64,000 nucleotides of DNA. Origin: Colias croceus (taxonomy: Eukaryota; Arthropoda; Insecta; Lepidoptera; Pieridae). The position numbers were made by a program, and so were the translations under genes. The stretch covers positions 320,001 to 384,000 of the forward strand of contig NC_059551.1 in the NCBI RefSeq assembly GCF_905220415.1, given 5' to 3'. The notes under the pieces were generated by a model that had not been told where the DNA came from, ran no database searches, and saw nothing but the letters and a program-made list of their open reading frames with translations. Positions 1-12,404 of the stretch are shown here, one piece after another (within the stretch, counting starts at the first letter, position 1; the number at the start of each line of letters is the position of its first letter).

Positions 1-423
1 TGATTATTGATTTTATATATAAATGCCTCTAGTTCTGTAAATAATCAATTATTAATTATATTTATGTATTATAACATAATATGCATTTTTAATTGTTGAA
101 TGAATAAAGATTAGGGTTAATTTTTATTTGTACTATTTTTTAATTACTCTAGTAACAGATATGCGCATTATTATTTTCATTGTGAACACAAACAGGCTGG
201 AATTTTGAATTAAATTAAACAATTAATAAATATTAACAATGTTACATTTTATCACATGATGTAGTCAGTCTATGAAAACAGTACCTAACAATAATATATG
301 AAAATGATCATATTTGATTTATACATTTTTACTTACTTTAGTAAGTATGTATAAATTTTTCCGACGTCGGTTCCTTTTCAGACGTCAATAACTGAAGACT
401 AAGCGTGTATTGACATCACTACA
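1..423. other. AT-rich stretch without recognised feature
   Basis: No open frame, known repeat or RNA motif was recognised. The stretch ends at the TA dinucleotide that flanks the inverted-repeat element to its right. Confidence 0.5.
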
Positions 424-425
424 TA

Positions 426-2574
426 AGGGTGATTATACAAAAATGGGGTAACTTTTAAGGATATTTTGTTTACTATATTTTTTATATCAGATTATTACAA
501 ATTAGGGTGTATGTGATAGCTAATCTAATGAATATATTGTTCCAAATCGGGCCAGCCACTTTTTTAAGTAGATTGTGAGATATTTTAAATTTTCTGGATT
601 TGGCCTCCAGGGGACTGACAAGGCTAACATAGTACTGATAAAAACACAATTTTGTAATATTCTTAAAGAAATTCAATGAAAATTACTACAAATCTCTCAG
701 TTTTATTAATAGTACATGTCTTTTAAGTATTAAAATCACTTAGTTACATTTAAAAATGATAATTTATAATATATTGTGATACTAGGAAAAAATAATGTCT
801 CAATTTTCAAAACAAGCTTCTGACATTTAACGCAATGTGAATATTCTTACTCTCTTACTTAACTTACTACTTTGACTTAGTTTTACTTAATATTTCAAGT
901 AATTCACAAACAATAGAAACAAAAAAACGGCCAAGTGCGAGTTGGACTCCTAACAAACCTATTTTTTATTATGTTTGTAACTTAAAATTTACACTTTTAG
1001 CAATTTTTCCTTTATTTGTGTTATAAGACGTTGCTTTTTAACATATTTTAAGACTGTATACACGGCAAGCATCCTGTGTATTTTTTTATTCCCTTGCGAA
1101 TATTTAATTTTGCGGAAATTTGCAGTATTCACGGATGTAGGTATCTTTTAATTGCGTTGCGTTATAAGTTTCATTTTTTTACAGCCCCAAGGGTTCTTAA
1201 TGTTGAGTATTCAATATAAATTTCAGATTGATACCTCCACGAGCTTCAAAAAAACGTCTTAACAGACAAACGGACAACAAAGTGATCCTATAAGGGTTCT
1301 GTTTTTTCCTTTTGAGGTTCGGAGCCCTAAAAATCTAACATTATTTATGTTAAAAGTACTAATTTTCATAAAATGGTTCATGGTTTTTAACCAAAGGCTT
1401 GAATGAAAGTCTCATCTGAGTTTTCATAAGAGCCTTTTGACATTTTTATAATGTTATTAAAATAATTAACTTTTATGTTATTTTGAGGTAATTTTACTTC
1501 ACAATATTAAACGTTTACGTATTTATCTAATAAATACATATAACAAGCTATGCCCTGAAAGCATCAAAATCAATAATTAAAATAAAATAAGATCTTTTAA
1601 ATAAAATTATTAGTAGTTTGTTTCAATAGCTCTTTTCTTTCCTACTCTTTTTTAAATGTTTCTTCCCTAGTCAAATTCAGTTTCTTTTAGCGTGGCGCAT
1701 GATGTTTTAAACTGAAATATCAAATAGAAATGCTTATACCAATAGCAATCAAGATAAAAGTTCCCAAAAACGATAGAATCATCAGTACTATGGGGTCGCG
1801 TCAGTCCACTGGCGCGGTATCTGACATAGGACTGATGCCAGCGGATTGATAAAAAGGGACTTAATATGAGATTATAATCACAAATTATGTTTTTTTGCCT
1901 TATTTCTAATATCAACAAACTATATTTTTACAAATCATACTTAACCATGTATGAATGAAAATAAAAATCAGTTTAACAATAAAATAACGACTCACCATAG
2001 GACTGAAATGTTGACTGGCGCAGCACGAATTTAGAGGACAAACACAACCCTAGCGCTGGTACAGTTATGACGGCCATCAAAATATGGGATGCACAAGTAA
2101 CTTCATTACCGACATTAATATTTAGACAGGGATTTGACCTCGATTTGGTGATATTTAGCGAGAATTTCAAATTGAAAAAACACACAACGGACTGACCAAT
2201 AAAAACGATGACAAAGTTTATTTTTATTTTTTAAATAAAATGTTAAACATTTCGTTATGAAAGTTATACTATATAATACTATGTATATCAAAGATTGTCC
2301 TGAATTAGTAAGTTTTCTCTAATCAATGATAATGTTTATAAAATAGTCACTTGATTGTTGGTTTTCGGAGTTGTGACATGCCAAAGTACTGATTATTTAA
2401 GTATTAATTTTGTTTTTTTATCAATTTGTATTTTAAATAAAGAAGTGAAAGTGAGTGACCAAATAAAGGACGCTTTATTGTTTTAAAATAGATTGTTATT
2501 TGATTAAAATATAATAAGACTTTGTATAAATTGGCTGGTGACATTGAGTTACCCCATTTTTGTATAATGACCCA
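426..2574. mobile_element. TA-flanked inverted-repeat DNA transposon, non-autonomous or decayed
   Basis: The left end reads GGGTGATTATACAAAAATGG and the right end reads the reverse complement with about three mismatches over 28 bp. Each end is bordered by TA (424-425 and 2575-2576), as expected for Tc1/mariner-like or other TA-targeting elements. At about 2.15 kb it could once have held a transposase, but I see no transposase motif in any frame. Three short minus-strand open frames (482-676, 1667-1918, 1973-2185) look like none I know. A TE-G repeat at 921-1333 has inserted inside. The superfamily assignment is inference; the terminal repeats and TA flanks are seen directly. Confidence 0.6.
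921..1333 (+). mobile_element. TE-G dispersed repeat, diverged copy
   Basis: It starts with ACGGCCAAGTGCGAGT and ends with a degenerate GGGTTCTG...CGGAGCCCTAAAAA, the same layout as the copies near 18.6, 21.4 and 27.0 kb. The 3' part keeps a CAGACAAACGGACA remnant of the (GACGGACA)n tract seen in the younger copies. It is more diverged than those, so probably older. It lies inside the 426-2574 element. Confidence 0.65.
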
Positions 2575-2598
2575 TAAGTTAAGTACCTACCTTTTTAC

Positions 2599-2794
2599 CT
2601 TAGTATAAAACAAAGTTGCTTTCTCTGTTTATATTATGTCCCTATGTGTGCCTATGTATGCTTATTTCTTTAAAACAACGCAACGGATTTGATGAAGTTT
2701 TTTTTTAATAGAAGAGGTAGATTTATATATGTGTTATGTTGTATAATTTATTAGGTTTTAGACACAGCGGGCGAAGCCGCGGGCGGAAAGCTAG
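2599..2794 (+). mobile_element. Helitron-like element, Hel-B family
   Basis: The copy starts near TAGTATAAAACAAAG and ends in a GGGCGAAGCCGCGGGC hairpin followed by AAGCTAG and a T. The CTAG end, the GC hairpin about 10 bp before it and insertion before T are Helitron hallmarks. There is no Rep/helicase coding, so it is non-autonomous. Hel-B copies recur at 11.3, 12.0, 15.9, 16.1, 25.8, 29.4, 34.5 and 43.3 kb. Confidence 0.75.
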
Positions 2795-2972
2795 TATACT
2801 TTATAATCTTTAGGTATATCTATTAAAAGAGATAGCAGTAAACTCAGCTTGAAAACATCTCAATTTAATTATGTTAATGTTATACATGTGGTTATACACA
2901 TCTTTAGTGGCGCTCCGAGCCATTTTATACATATTTAATGGCATCCCATCTCATTCCATTAATATTATATAA

Positions 2973-3850
2973 GTGCCATATCACACTAGCGGATTGCGAG
3001 CGGTTTCAAAGCGGAGCGGGTGCGCAACGAATACGTTGCGGGCGCGCAACGAACACGCCGCGGATGCGCAGCGAATTCGTTGCGGACGCGTGGCAGATGC
3101 GCAACGTTTACGTCGCAGTCATGTACACTCATTAACAAAATGGAATCCGTGCTGGTTGTTACTTGTAACTTGTGATAGTATAATAATTATGAGATCATTA
3201 TTTTTTACGAGTTTCATAACATGTTAATGTTTAGGGTATTGTTTTATCTATTAAATCTTGGTCAAAATGCAATCAGATAACTTAATTGCTCATTATGAAA
3301 GTTCGCGAAATAAATTTTAAAGCTCCTTAACTTAAACAGGACTATCTTATTATTAGATAAATAGCAGTGAATAGAAAATTTTATCAAACAACCAGCAACT
3401 CACTATCACTTTGCTCATAATTAGGTTCACAAAATCTCTTTATAAAATACGTTGCTATGGGAGAGATTATACTGGTCAAATGGTCAGTCGTTACATACTT
3501 TTGGAATGTATGTTACATTCTAAAGTCCTAGTAATTCATTTTTATAGCACCTTTTACAACAACTTCAGTTTTTATTACATCTTTAGTTAAGTAAGTGCAT
3601 TTCCACAGTACGGTTAAAAAATGGAGTGCTACAGAAACGATGGAAATATTGAATGGAAGTTAGGCAAGGGCTGGCTTTTGTGCGAGAGTATACAAAATGA
3701 CGTTGACGCTTCTATTCGCAGCGGAATCGTTGCGCGTCCGCGGCGTGTTCGCTGCGCATCCGCGGCGTGTTCGCTGCGCATCCGCGGCGTGTTCGTTGCG
3801 CACCCGCTCCGCTTTGAAACCGCTCGCAATCCGCTAGTGTGATATGGCAC
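2973..3850. mobile_element. PIF/Harbinger-type non-autonomous transposon with long GC-rich ends
   Basis: The ends are perfect inverted repeats for more than 50 bp, starting GTGCCATATCACACTAGCGG, and both sides carry TAA (2970-2972 and 3851-3853). A 3-bp TWA duplication is typical of PIF/Harbinger. Inside each terminus sit GC-rich tandem subrepeats of about 20 bp built on GCCGCGGATGCGCAGCGA, in opposite orientation at the two ends. The AT-rich interior (about 3140-3690) has no transposase. Open frames in the arms (2973-3227 plus, 3629-3850 minus) are mirror translations of the same repeat, not genes. Confidence 0.8.
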
Positions 3851-3853
3851 TAA

Positions 3854-4300
3854 ATGTCTAATTTTGTATCCAGTATGTCGCTATGGTGTACAAAAATATT
3901 TTTATGACTTAAAAATAGGTATTTCGTAACATGGCTAGTGGTGATTTCTGTTATATAACAGTATATAATATTATGTTGTTTCTACCTTATAATTTTACCT
4001 TCATAATCTGTGGTTCACAAAAATCCAATTATTATTAATACAGAAGCTAGCATAAGCGATTTGAAAAATAAATGTAGGTCCGAACGTTATCTACCTACGT
4101 GCACTATCTTAGTTCACTATGCAGAATATGTTCGATCAATCCGATGGTCCAGCAGCAGTTTAATTGCCTCCTCGAACTGCCGAAGTTGCTACCTTCCTCA
4201 ATGCTTCTATAAAAAAACATATTTAAGTAAAGAAATATATCGCATCACCACGCTTCCCAAACGCCTCCTAAACATGCAAAGGCCCATTTGATGTTCCCAC
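3854..4300. other. AT-rich stretch without recognised feature
   Basis: The 93-codon open frame at 4010-4291 matches nothing I know and shows no domain, so I do not call it a gene. Confidence 0.4.
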
Positions 4301-4301
4301 A

Positions 4302-4480
4302 AATACAGTGAACAAAGCGTTTAACGCGCAGCTAATCGAAATTCGCGTGCGACCGGTTCATACCGGTTCGGTGCGGTCCAATCCCGTTCAATCCGGCTCG
4401 ATCCAGATAGCGGCGCTCGGTTCCGGATTACAGATTATCTGGCGCGAGCACGCTAATCCACTGCTAGTTGCTACCCTCGT
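4302..4480. other. CpG-rich island with iterated ACCGGTTC-like words
   Basis: This short block stands out from the AT-rich flanks. It contains GACCGGTTCATACCGGTTCG and further spaced variants (TCCCGTTC, TCCGGCTC, GGTTCCGG). The spacing is irregular, so it is not a simple tandem array. Two ACCGGTT words 12 bp apart resemble the binding-site core of Grainyhead/CP2 factors, which makes a regulatory element possible. A 60-codon open frame crosses it (4308-4490) but is low-complexity. A remnant of an unknown repeat is equally possible. Confidence 0.3.
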
Positions 4481-7177
4481 TACACGCTAACTCTGTAAGC
4501 AAGCTTGTCTTTAGTATAATTATAATTACTACAAGAATATTAAACTGCAGTTGTTCACAAGTTTGCGCGAAGAAATTATGTTGTGACAACGATTTCCACT
4601 AAGTACACAGTGTCATGCAACTCGGTTATCTAATTTCGCTGGTTGCGTAAAACTATTTAATTATGTGATGTCAAAAGCGACGCAAAAGTCGCTTGCTAAT
4701 TAAACAGCTGTGGACTAGTAAGGCTGTGGAAATGAAAGAATTAATTGAAAAAGTATAAAGGACACGAGAGTAATTAAGCAGATTTGTTTGTATTTTAAAA
4801 TGTCCATGTTATACAGTTTCATGCCGTCGTCTGTCCTTTCATTCTAACGTTTTATAGCTAAGAAAAGGGCACACAACATGAAAAACTGTAAAATAATATT
4901 GTAAGAAACCAAATTCAAATGCAATTTATTCACTATAAGCTCGTATAAACAAATAAGTCATTCAAAGAAACACGAAACTGTAATATTATTCATTATTGAC
5001 CCTTTTGGAAAGCAGGTCGTCCAGGTAGGACATTATTAATGGCCAGGTCTCGTCCTAAACCAAGATGGATGATAAGACAAGGCGATTAATTCACAAAAAG
5101 ACGAAAGGAGTATAAAGTTACTCGACCGGTTGGCTACTGTGGGTGCAGTTAAGGCGTTGTTACACACGATTTTTATGATTGTATGATATTTTGAATTTAT
5201 TTCTGTAATCTCGAGTATTACAGGTTTCACTAGATTTGATTTGTTATCTTGTTGGTTAAGGTGTACTTTGAATTTTTCCTTTTACTGCATAATTTCTTGT
5301 AGAATTTAGGGGAATTTTATTTATAGGTATAAAAGAATCGTATTGTAAATTTCATAGTAATGTTATTTTAAAAACATTCGATTTTCATAACATGATGATA
5401 GAAGAGCATAACTGAATAAACATATAGGTATTTACTATTTATAGTCTTGTTACTTAAATGTAATTTTGTATCTGTAATATTAAACTCAAGTCTTCTAACG
5501 TACCAATAAACAAAATTCTCCATTATTTTCCTCTTTATTTTCAGAAAGCTTAAGTACAAAAAGCACTTTATTTTCCGGACAAAACATAAATAGGCCAATG
5601 AAAGTAATCTCTTGAACGAAATGGGAGATATCGCGGTAATCCACACGAGCGTGCGATGCGAATAATTGCGGACGACTGCGGATAATGGCGGACGGAGCCT
5701 TAAGTTCTCGTTACAATTGCTGTTACCAACTCGATTAGTTTTATGTTTGTAACGTCTTATTGATAATTAAAACGCTTATATTAATATTTTTTGTAGCGTT
5801 GACGAAGGCATTTTTAATCGTAAGTACATGATATTTTTAGATTGATGAAATGTAGTGTATTATTTTTAATGATAGGTTGGTTAATTGTTATACTCTTACA
5901 AGGTAAGCTTGAAAAATGTTTTCATCTTAAAATTGTAACGAATTAATTCTCGATTAATCCAAAATTAAAACAAATTTTCGAGGTATACGTTTTTATTCAT
6001 ATAATAATCAATAATAATATGTACCTACTTACGTAAATTTATCATTTATAACGAATTTTAATCTATAAACTTAGATAATTACTTTAGATCTACTCTATGT
6101 GTTAGAAAGAGATACCTCTAGAAATTTATAGCCATAATACCCATAATACTAAAAAACGTTGATCATTAAAATATTCTAATACCAGTGACGATAAAAAGAT
6201 CTATAGAGAAGCAATAAAAGTACAAATAAAGATTATCGAGGGCTATAATCCTAAATCTTTAGAAAAAAAAAACAGAAGTTGGTCGACCAGTCCCGATCGG
6301 GCCACCATCTGTCTCGCTCTATTTACCTATGTGTGAAAGAGATAGAGATGTACAAAAAATATTTGTAATTATTCTTAGAGATCTTTGAAGAATATTGTGT
6401 CGTCATTTCGTCGCTAGATGGCGATGTATTTACTATATAAGGAGCTTCTAACGTATTTATATGTGTTATTATCTTAATTATTAGGTACTCTATGTCAGCT
6501 GGTTATTATATGTAATTATAGTTATAATTCATTTAAAACAATTATGGCATTTCATAGGATCCATAATAATATAATAATAGACAATTTTGTTATTTTTATT
6601 TACAATTTTTCATGATCCAATGTGAATTCAGAAATGCAATAGAAGACACTTAGTAATAGCACAGATTAGACTTTAGAGAATAGTTACTTGGTAATAGTTA
6701 CACTTTCTATACATACCAACTCTACCAGTTTTCTAAATACACAATTTTCATGAAATAATCTGAAAAAGCATATTTTTACTTTTTGGAGTAACAAAATAAG
6801 AGGTAGGTAAGTAAGAAATTTTTGTCCTTTTTGATGAAAATTGCTAAACCGATTACCTACATACTTTATGTCACACATATTTATGATAGATTGTAATAGC
6901 AGTTCTAGAATATATAGATAGAACAAGATTTCTTTCCCATTTACATTAAAAATAATTCATGTAACAAAAAGTGGGTCCGTCCCCGGGGGGCGGTCGCAAC
7001 TTAACTAGTTTAACTTACGGAAACTTAGATGGGCCGACACTTGCAGACCTCTGGAGAACTCCGCAGTTTTAACTTTGAAACCCTGTTTGAGCCCAAACAC
7101 ACCATGGGTTAGTTCTATTAATAATTCAGATAAGAAGGAAATTCTCCGATACTGAAATCACAGTAGGTATATAAAAC
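4481..7177. other. AT-rich, gene-free stretch
   Basis: I see no gene here. Small details: around 5660-5700 the words TTGCGGAC, TGCGGAT and GGCGGAC recur; at 6299-6350 a Lepidoptera-like block ACCATCTGTCTCGCTCTATT appears; at 6974-7000 there is a run CCCCGGGGGGCGG. None supports a function. Confidence 0.4.
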
Positions 7178-7368
7178 CTAGCTGTGCTCCGCGGTTTTAC
7201 CCGCAGTGCTCCGCTCCTGTTGGTCTTAGCGTGATGATATATAGCCTATAGCCTTCCTCGATAAATGGGCTATCTAATACCGAAATAATTATTCAAATCG
7301 GACCAGTAGTTCCCGAGATTAGCGCGTTCATTTAATCAAACTCTTCAGCTTTATAATATTAGTATAGA
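7178..7368 (-). mobile_element. Helitron-like element, Hel-A family
   Basis: Read on the minus strand it starts TCTATACTAATATTATAAAG and ends in a GC hairpin plus AGCTAG. The internal words CGCGCTAATCTCGGGAACTA and CATCACGCTAAGACCAACAG are shared with copies at 10.6, 15.3, 18.0, 23.6, 36.1, 54.4 and 60.2 kb. It carries no protein. Confidence 0.75.
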
Positions 7369-7389
7369 ATATAATACCGGTTTGTTAGA

Positions 7390-7516
7390 CTCACATAATA
7401 TTATCCTACAAAGTCCTCCGCTGTGTTTGTCTGTCTATTCGCGATAAACTCAAAAACTGCTGCGTCGATATTTATTACTACCAATGGAAAGAAGAAGCCG
7501 CGGGCGGAAAGTTAGT
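7390..7516 (+). mobile_element. Decayed Helitron-like fragment
   Basis: The 3' tip GAAGCCGCGGGCGGAAAG followed by TTAGT matches Hel-B/Hel-C ends with CTAG mutated to TTAG. The upstream part keeps only scattered identity, such as AACTCAAAAACTGCTGCG. Confidence 0.45.
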
Positions 7517-10147
7517 AATAAATAATGATGTATACAAAATGAGACACTGTGTTCGTTAGTTAAATTAAAACTTAGATCATAAGGCTACGTTAATATAATA
7601 ATACGTGCTACGTTTGCTGTCTTTGAGTTTCTATAAAATCTAAAACAAATAAAAACTAGGTCATCCAACGGTGCTGTGCCCTGCGGCCTGCTTGTAGGTA
7701 CCTAACCTTAGCGACTGTACATCATTTCTTCAAGACTTTTTCTATTTATTAAGTACATAAGTAACCAGAACTATAATATATTTTAACATCTCGTCTCATT
7801 AGCAAGTTATCTTTCGATGATTTTGATCTTCAAAATCTTAAGTAGATAACCACATCAAAGACAGCGATGTTCAAGTCAATCGAATCAAATTTATATAAAA
7901 TGTAATGGGTAATCGATATATGTATCGTTAGCTATGCATAGTAAAAGCAACGAAAAACATAGTCAAGGTCACTGAACTAACTAAAAAATATTGCCTCAAG
8001 CACTTCGTTACTTAGTAACTAACCGGCCCACGCTTTATTTTGAACTGTGTTATGGGATTATGAGCCGTATTTCAAGGTAATATGGGTGATAATTGTTGGT
8101 CAAGGAACCGCGTGGGCGCTAGGGGTGCACGTAAGACGGTAGCCGAGCGGTAGGGCTGCGTTTCTAAGGAAATGATCAGGTCGTGATTGTATTTTTTGTG
8201 AGGAATGTTACGTTGAAGTCATTTTAAAATTGATAATATAAATAAGCAGAGAAAATTGATTATCTGATGTGATTATAATATTTTTACTTGATTGAGTTAC
8301 CTTTTTTGTACATAGTTAATAATAGTAAATAAATCCTAAAAATATCACATTTAGCGTGATAATATTGTTGCTACAATAATAATAAAATTTATGGTTTTAT
8401 TCAGCTTCTTCATTAAGTAATTTTGTTTTATAAAACCATAGGGTAAAAAACTTGTTTTTTTTTATAGAAAAATAAACAAGATTTTGAATCTATTTTTGAC
8501 AAAAATCTCAAAAAAATACCATTAATTATATTGTATTCTTATCAAATAAGGGTTATAAAAAAACGTACGCTCCTACGCGGAAGCCATATTGAAATTATTA
8601 TTAATAGGCGTTACCATTAATATTGTTGAAAATTTTTTTTCATATTAATTATATATTTCATTAATTTCCTAGTTAAAATAAACCTTCAACCTTTATCACT
8701 TTGTATTTTAGTTAGTTAAAAATTCAATTGTTATTTTTAGCATCTCTTTGTAGAATATGATGAAATAATTAGGTAATATTAAACAGTTTGACATAATATA
8801 ACCAGAAATATAAAATATATACAACAAAATTAATGGAAAAATATGTGTATCTAATAGTATAGGTACTTTTGTAAAATAATAATATTATAGACGTAAATAT
8901 TAAATCTCGTTTTTAAATAATATTTGGTGTGGGAGGAAAATAATGATTCCTACTTCCTACCGTATCACAAAATATCTTATCAAAATAATCAAAATAAGTA
9001 ATAGCGTTATAATGTTTATCATTTTCATTTTATTATATTTATTCATAAAACGCTCTTAATTTCAGAATAATTCGCGCGTATCGAAATTAACATAATAAAA
9101 ATCTTATTGCAATTAAAATTTACATACTGTTTTTTGAACATAAAATTAATACGGTCATATAAATGACCCTAATTTTAAAAGTATCCTAAAAAATATTTTT
9201 TACGTCATATTAGTGCGTGGATATTCTATATATAATTATATTCAAGTCATAAAAATACATAGTTTTTTTGATATGATAAACATTATAATGGGTGTAATAT
9301 TAAATTCAAGGGCAGAGCCGGCGCACGAAACTAGTTTAAAGAAAACAATACTTCACTGATGACCCTGTTGAACCACCAAGCCTCCGATACAACCAGTTTT
9401 TCGAGTTTCTTTACAAATAAACGAAATTTCACGTCTTATATAATACCACTTAACGAGCTATTTACATCCTTATATCTAAGATAACAAAGCTTACTTCAGT
9501 GAGAGATGAAATGTACTTACGATCTTTTGAACTGCAATTCATGTGTATAAATCTGTGTTCTTCCCACACAGGCACTCGCCATACATCTGTCTCTCTCGTA
9601 AAAGCTGTCAAAGCCAGTTTTGATAAACATTGGAACATGAAATTGTAGCGAAGCCTTTTTGTGGGCGATATTTAAGCAAAATACACGAGTAGTTTTTGTA
9701 CTGAGATCGTGGGTTGGTTATCGATTGATTTGCCGTTTTTGTTTCAATCATGCTTTTTCGATTTAAGGAAATCATTCGGATGAATAATCCTTTTTACAAG
9801 ACATAAAATATATTTGAATAACCGGTTTAAGAAAGGATGTTCGAGTGTATTTTTATGCATGTGGACCGGTTTCAGAACAATTTGTCTCTATAATAATTTT
9901 TTGTTTTCGAAACTATTTATTTAATAATACAATATATTTCAGTGTTTCTGAATAAATAAAAAGAAACTGATAATTAAATCATGATGTATCAGTCCTGTTT
10001 TCCCGTTATTTCTATGTTTATTATTCTAAAAACAGGCCTTTCTACATAAACATCCGACTGTATTTTTTATTTAATGAGTGACCCTGTTCTGTGTTCAATG
10101 TTCATAAATGAAATTTTAAAAGAAATCTGAAATAATTATTTTAAAAC
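7517..10147. other. AT-rich, gene-free stretch
   Basis: No coding region was recognised. A tRNA-like segment near 8.13 kb is listed separately. At 9308-9335 the words GGCAGAGCCGGCGCACG and AACTAGT look like a decayed Helitron 3' tip. Confidence 0.4.
8130..8205 (+). repeat. tRNA-like SINE head or tRNA-derived remnant
   Basis: TAGCCGAGCGG at 8140-8150 fits the pol III A-box pattern TRGYNNARNNG exactly. GGTCGTGATTG about 30 bp downstream is a degenerate B box. The segment does not fold into a complete cloverleaf by eye, so it is not called as a tRNA gene. Confidence 0.35.
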
Positions 10148-10320
10148 CAGCGGCCCCCCCGGCTTCGCCCGTGGTACATATTTACGTTTTCTCTTCATAA
10201 GAACCATCCTCGTACTTCAAGGAATATAATAAAAAAAGAATTATCGAAATCGGTCCACCCGTTCACACGTGATGCCGTGACCAAGGAAAACGGGTTTCAT
10301 TTTTATATATATAAAAGATA
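10148..10320 (-). mobile_element. Helitron-like element, Hel-D family, CTAG end lost
   Basis: The words CCCGGCTTCGCCCGTGGTAC, ACGTTTTCTC and AGAACCATCCTCGTACTTCA match the copies at 15.7, 21.0-22.1 and 25.5 kb. The CTAG terminus is changed (CCAGCGG instead of CTAGCGG). Confidence 0.65.
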
Positions 10321-10621
10321 CATAATCTTCCATCGCTTAAAAAAACATGGTAGCATTATATCCTTTCTTCCAGTATTCCTAAATCTACCACAATAATATC
10401 ATTAGTATTGATAAAAACTCCTACACGCATATAGTAATTATTTCATCTCCAAGGGAGGTTTTATTCCAAGTTATTTTTCTTTGATCGCTCACTAAAAGGC
10501 CCTTCCTTAATTAGAAAGCTCATTAATGTAAGAATGTATTGAGAGTTCGTTACAAATTATGAATTGATCATTTATTTTATGAATACAGGATTTTTAATGA
10601 CTCTATCTAAATTATTTCTTA

Positions 10622-10824
10622 CTAGTTGGTCCCCGCGGTTTCACCCGCATTTCTCCGCTCCTGTTGGTCTTAGCGTGATGTGATATATAGCCTATATAAA
10701 AGTACAGTCTTCCTCGATAAATGGGCTATCTAACACTGAAAGGTTTTTTGAAATCGGACCAGTAGTTCCCGAGATTAGCGCGTTCAAACAAACAAACTCT
10801 TTAGCTTTATAATATTAGAATAGA
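10622..10824 (-). mobile_element. Helitron-like element, Hel-A family
   Basis: CTAG at 10622-10625, the CCCCGCGGTTTCACCCGC hairpin region and the TCTATTCTAATATTATAAAG start on the minus strand are all present. Confidence 0.75.
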
Positions 10825-11261
10825 TTACTACTTATAGAAGCTTGGTTTGTACTCTGAATGTGTTATATGTAGAGTTTAAACTCTTATCTACTGAAATTTA
10901 TCCAAAGCTGTTTTGTCATGATAATTTTTAGTACTGTCGTGTAGTTATTTTTCGGTGTATTTATAAATTCATCTAATCTATTTTAAACTGAAACGTTATT
11001 GTTTTTATTTGCACAAACGTGTTCTAATTCTATTATTATAATCATGGTACTAATGATGTTTATCTAACGTAGTATTGCGTCACGCTTGGCCGTTTTTATA
11101 TGAAACGTTTGGGTTATGTTGAACAGAAATAATGTCAAGGCTAACAACTTTATCCTACAATGTTTTATTTGATACGATCTCATGAGCATAATATATATCT
11201 TATTATGTGATACGGTAGTTAGTCCTCGTGTAGGGAAAAAAGTATATTATATTTATTAACT
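10825..11261. other. AT-rich stretch without recognised feature
   Basis: No open frame or repeat was recognised. Confidence 0.4.
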
Positions 11262-11478
11262 AGATCTCCGCCCGCGTCTTCGCCCGCTTTGTTTAGCACT
11301 ACATAGTATAAAATAAAGTCGCTTTCTTTGTCCCTATGTCCCTATGTATGCTTAAATCTTTCAAACTACGCAACGGATTTTGATGCGTTTTTTTTTAATA
11401 GATAGAGGAATGTTTTAGTATATAATTTATTAGGTTTTAACTTTTAGACAACGCGGGCGAAGCCGCGGGCGGTGTGCT
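11262..11478 (+). mobile_element. Hel-B copy preceded by an inverted Helitron tip
   Basis: From about 11296, CACTACATAGTATAAAATAA begins a Hel-B copy that runs to GCGAAGCCGCGGGCGG at about 11473, with the CTAG end lost. Directly before it, 11262-11295 holds CTCCGCCCGCGTCTTCGCCC, a Hel-B 3' tip in reverse orientation. The two parts are either two insertions or a rearranged copy. Confidence 0.65.
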
Positions 11479-11649
11479 TTAAAATTGCATCAAAACCCGT
11501 TGTGTTTTTTAACAGATCTATCATCTAAGCATACATACATATAAACATTAACAGAATATATTATAATATTATCACGTATCTATATCAATATCTCACTTAA
11601 AATAAAAGAAAACAGATTCTAAAAAAGTACCTACCTACAGTTTGCATGT

Positions 11650-11815
11650 TATGTTGGTGTCTCTAGGGGTATGCCGTATGGGCCAAATGCATTGTATTTA
11701 TGACTGATCGATTTTGTGTTATGGAGATGAGAATTTTAGTGGTCTCCTGGGGTCTGGGGATCGAACCCAGATTTTTTAGATTATAATGCTAACCATTGTA
11801 ACAAAGAGTTTGTCT
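11650..11815 (-). repeat. tRNA-derived SINE
   Basis: On the minus strand the 5' part has an A-box-like TTACAATGGTTAGCA and a perfect B box GGTTCGATCCC (about 11755-11765), as in a tRNA-derived head. The 3' body includes GGCCCATACGGCATACCCC. The same body word recurs at 47.70-47.74 kb, which supports a dispersed SINE family. Confidence 0.65.
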
Positions 11816-11982
11816 AAATTTCAACTTAAAATTGTATAGAGCTTAAAATAAAATTTGATAAATTTTTGTCTCAAGGCAATTTTTGTCACGAACATTATAT
11901 CCGTACAGAATAACAGTGTTTTATTTATGCGTTAATTCACATGAAAAATACATAATCACATATATTACAATATGTAAGTAAA

Positions 11983-12171
11983 TCACTACATATAGTATAA
12001 AACAAAGTCACTTTCACTGTCCCTATGTCCGTCCCTTTGTATGCTTAAATCTTTCAAACTACGCAACGGATTTTGATGCGGGTTTTTAAATAGATAGAGT
12101 GATTCAAGAGGAAGGTTTTAGTATATAATTTATTAGGGTCAAAGCGGGTGAAGCCGCGGACGGTAAGCTAG
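11983..12171 (+). mobile_element. Helitron-like element, Hel-B family
   Basis: It begins TCACTACATATAGTATAAAA and ends GTAAGCTAG before T. The hairpin GCGGGTGAAGCCGCGGACGG is present. Confidence 0.75.
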
Positions 12172-12184
12172 TATACCTATATAA

Positions 12185-12404
12185 TCCATACTAATATTAT
12201 AAATGCGAAAGTAACTCTGTCTGTCTATCTGTTACTCAATCACGCCTTAACTACTGAACCAATTTGCATGAAATTTGGTATAGAGATATTTTGATACCCG
12301 AGAAAGGACATAGGATATGTTTTTATCCAGGAAATCCCACGGGAACGGGAACTATGCGGGTTTTTCTTTCTTCTGCGCGGGCAATGCCGCGGGTGGAAAG
12401 CTAG
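12185..12404 (+). mobile_element. Helitron-like element, Hel-C family
   Basis: It begins TCCATACTAATATTATAAAT and ends GGAAAGCTAG before T, 13 bp after the Hel-B copy to its left. The internal words ATTTGCATGAAATTTGGTAT and AAATCCCACGGGAACGGG are shared with copies at 17.0, 27.8, 35.2, 53.1 and 57.0 kb. Confidence 0.75.

Noticed and set aside
1667..2185. Two minus-strand frames with a hydrophobic stretch and donor-like GTGAGT, possibly two exons of a membrane protein
   Set aside because: Intron phases do not match, the hydrophobic frame carries an in-frame stop, and similar TAGGACTGATGCC words recur, so a degenerate repeat is more likely.
3621..3850. GC-rich 73-codon frames on both strands
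   Set aside because: They are translations of the terminal inverted repeats of the 2973-3850 element.
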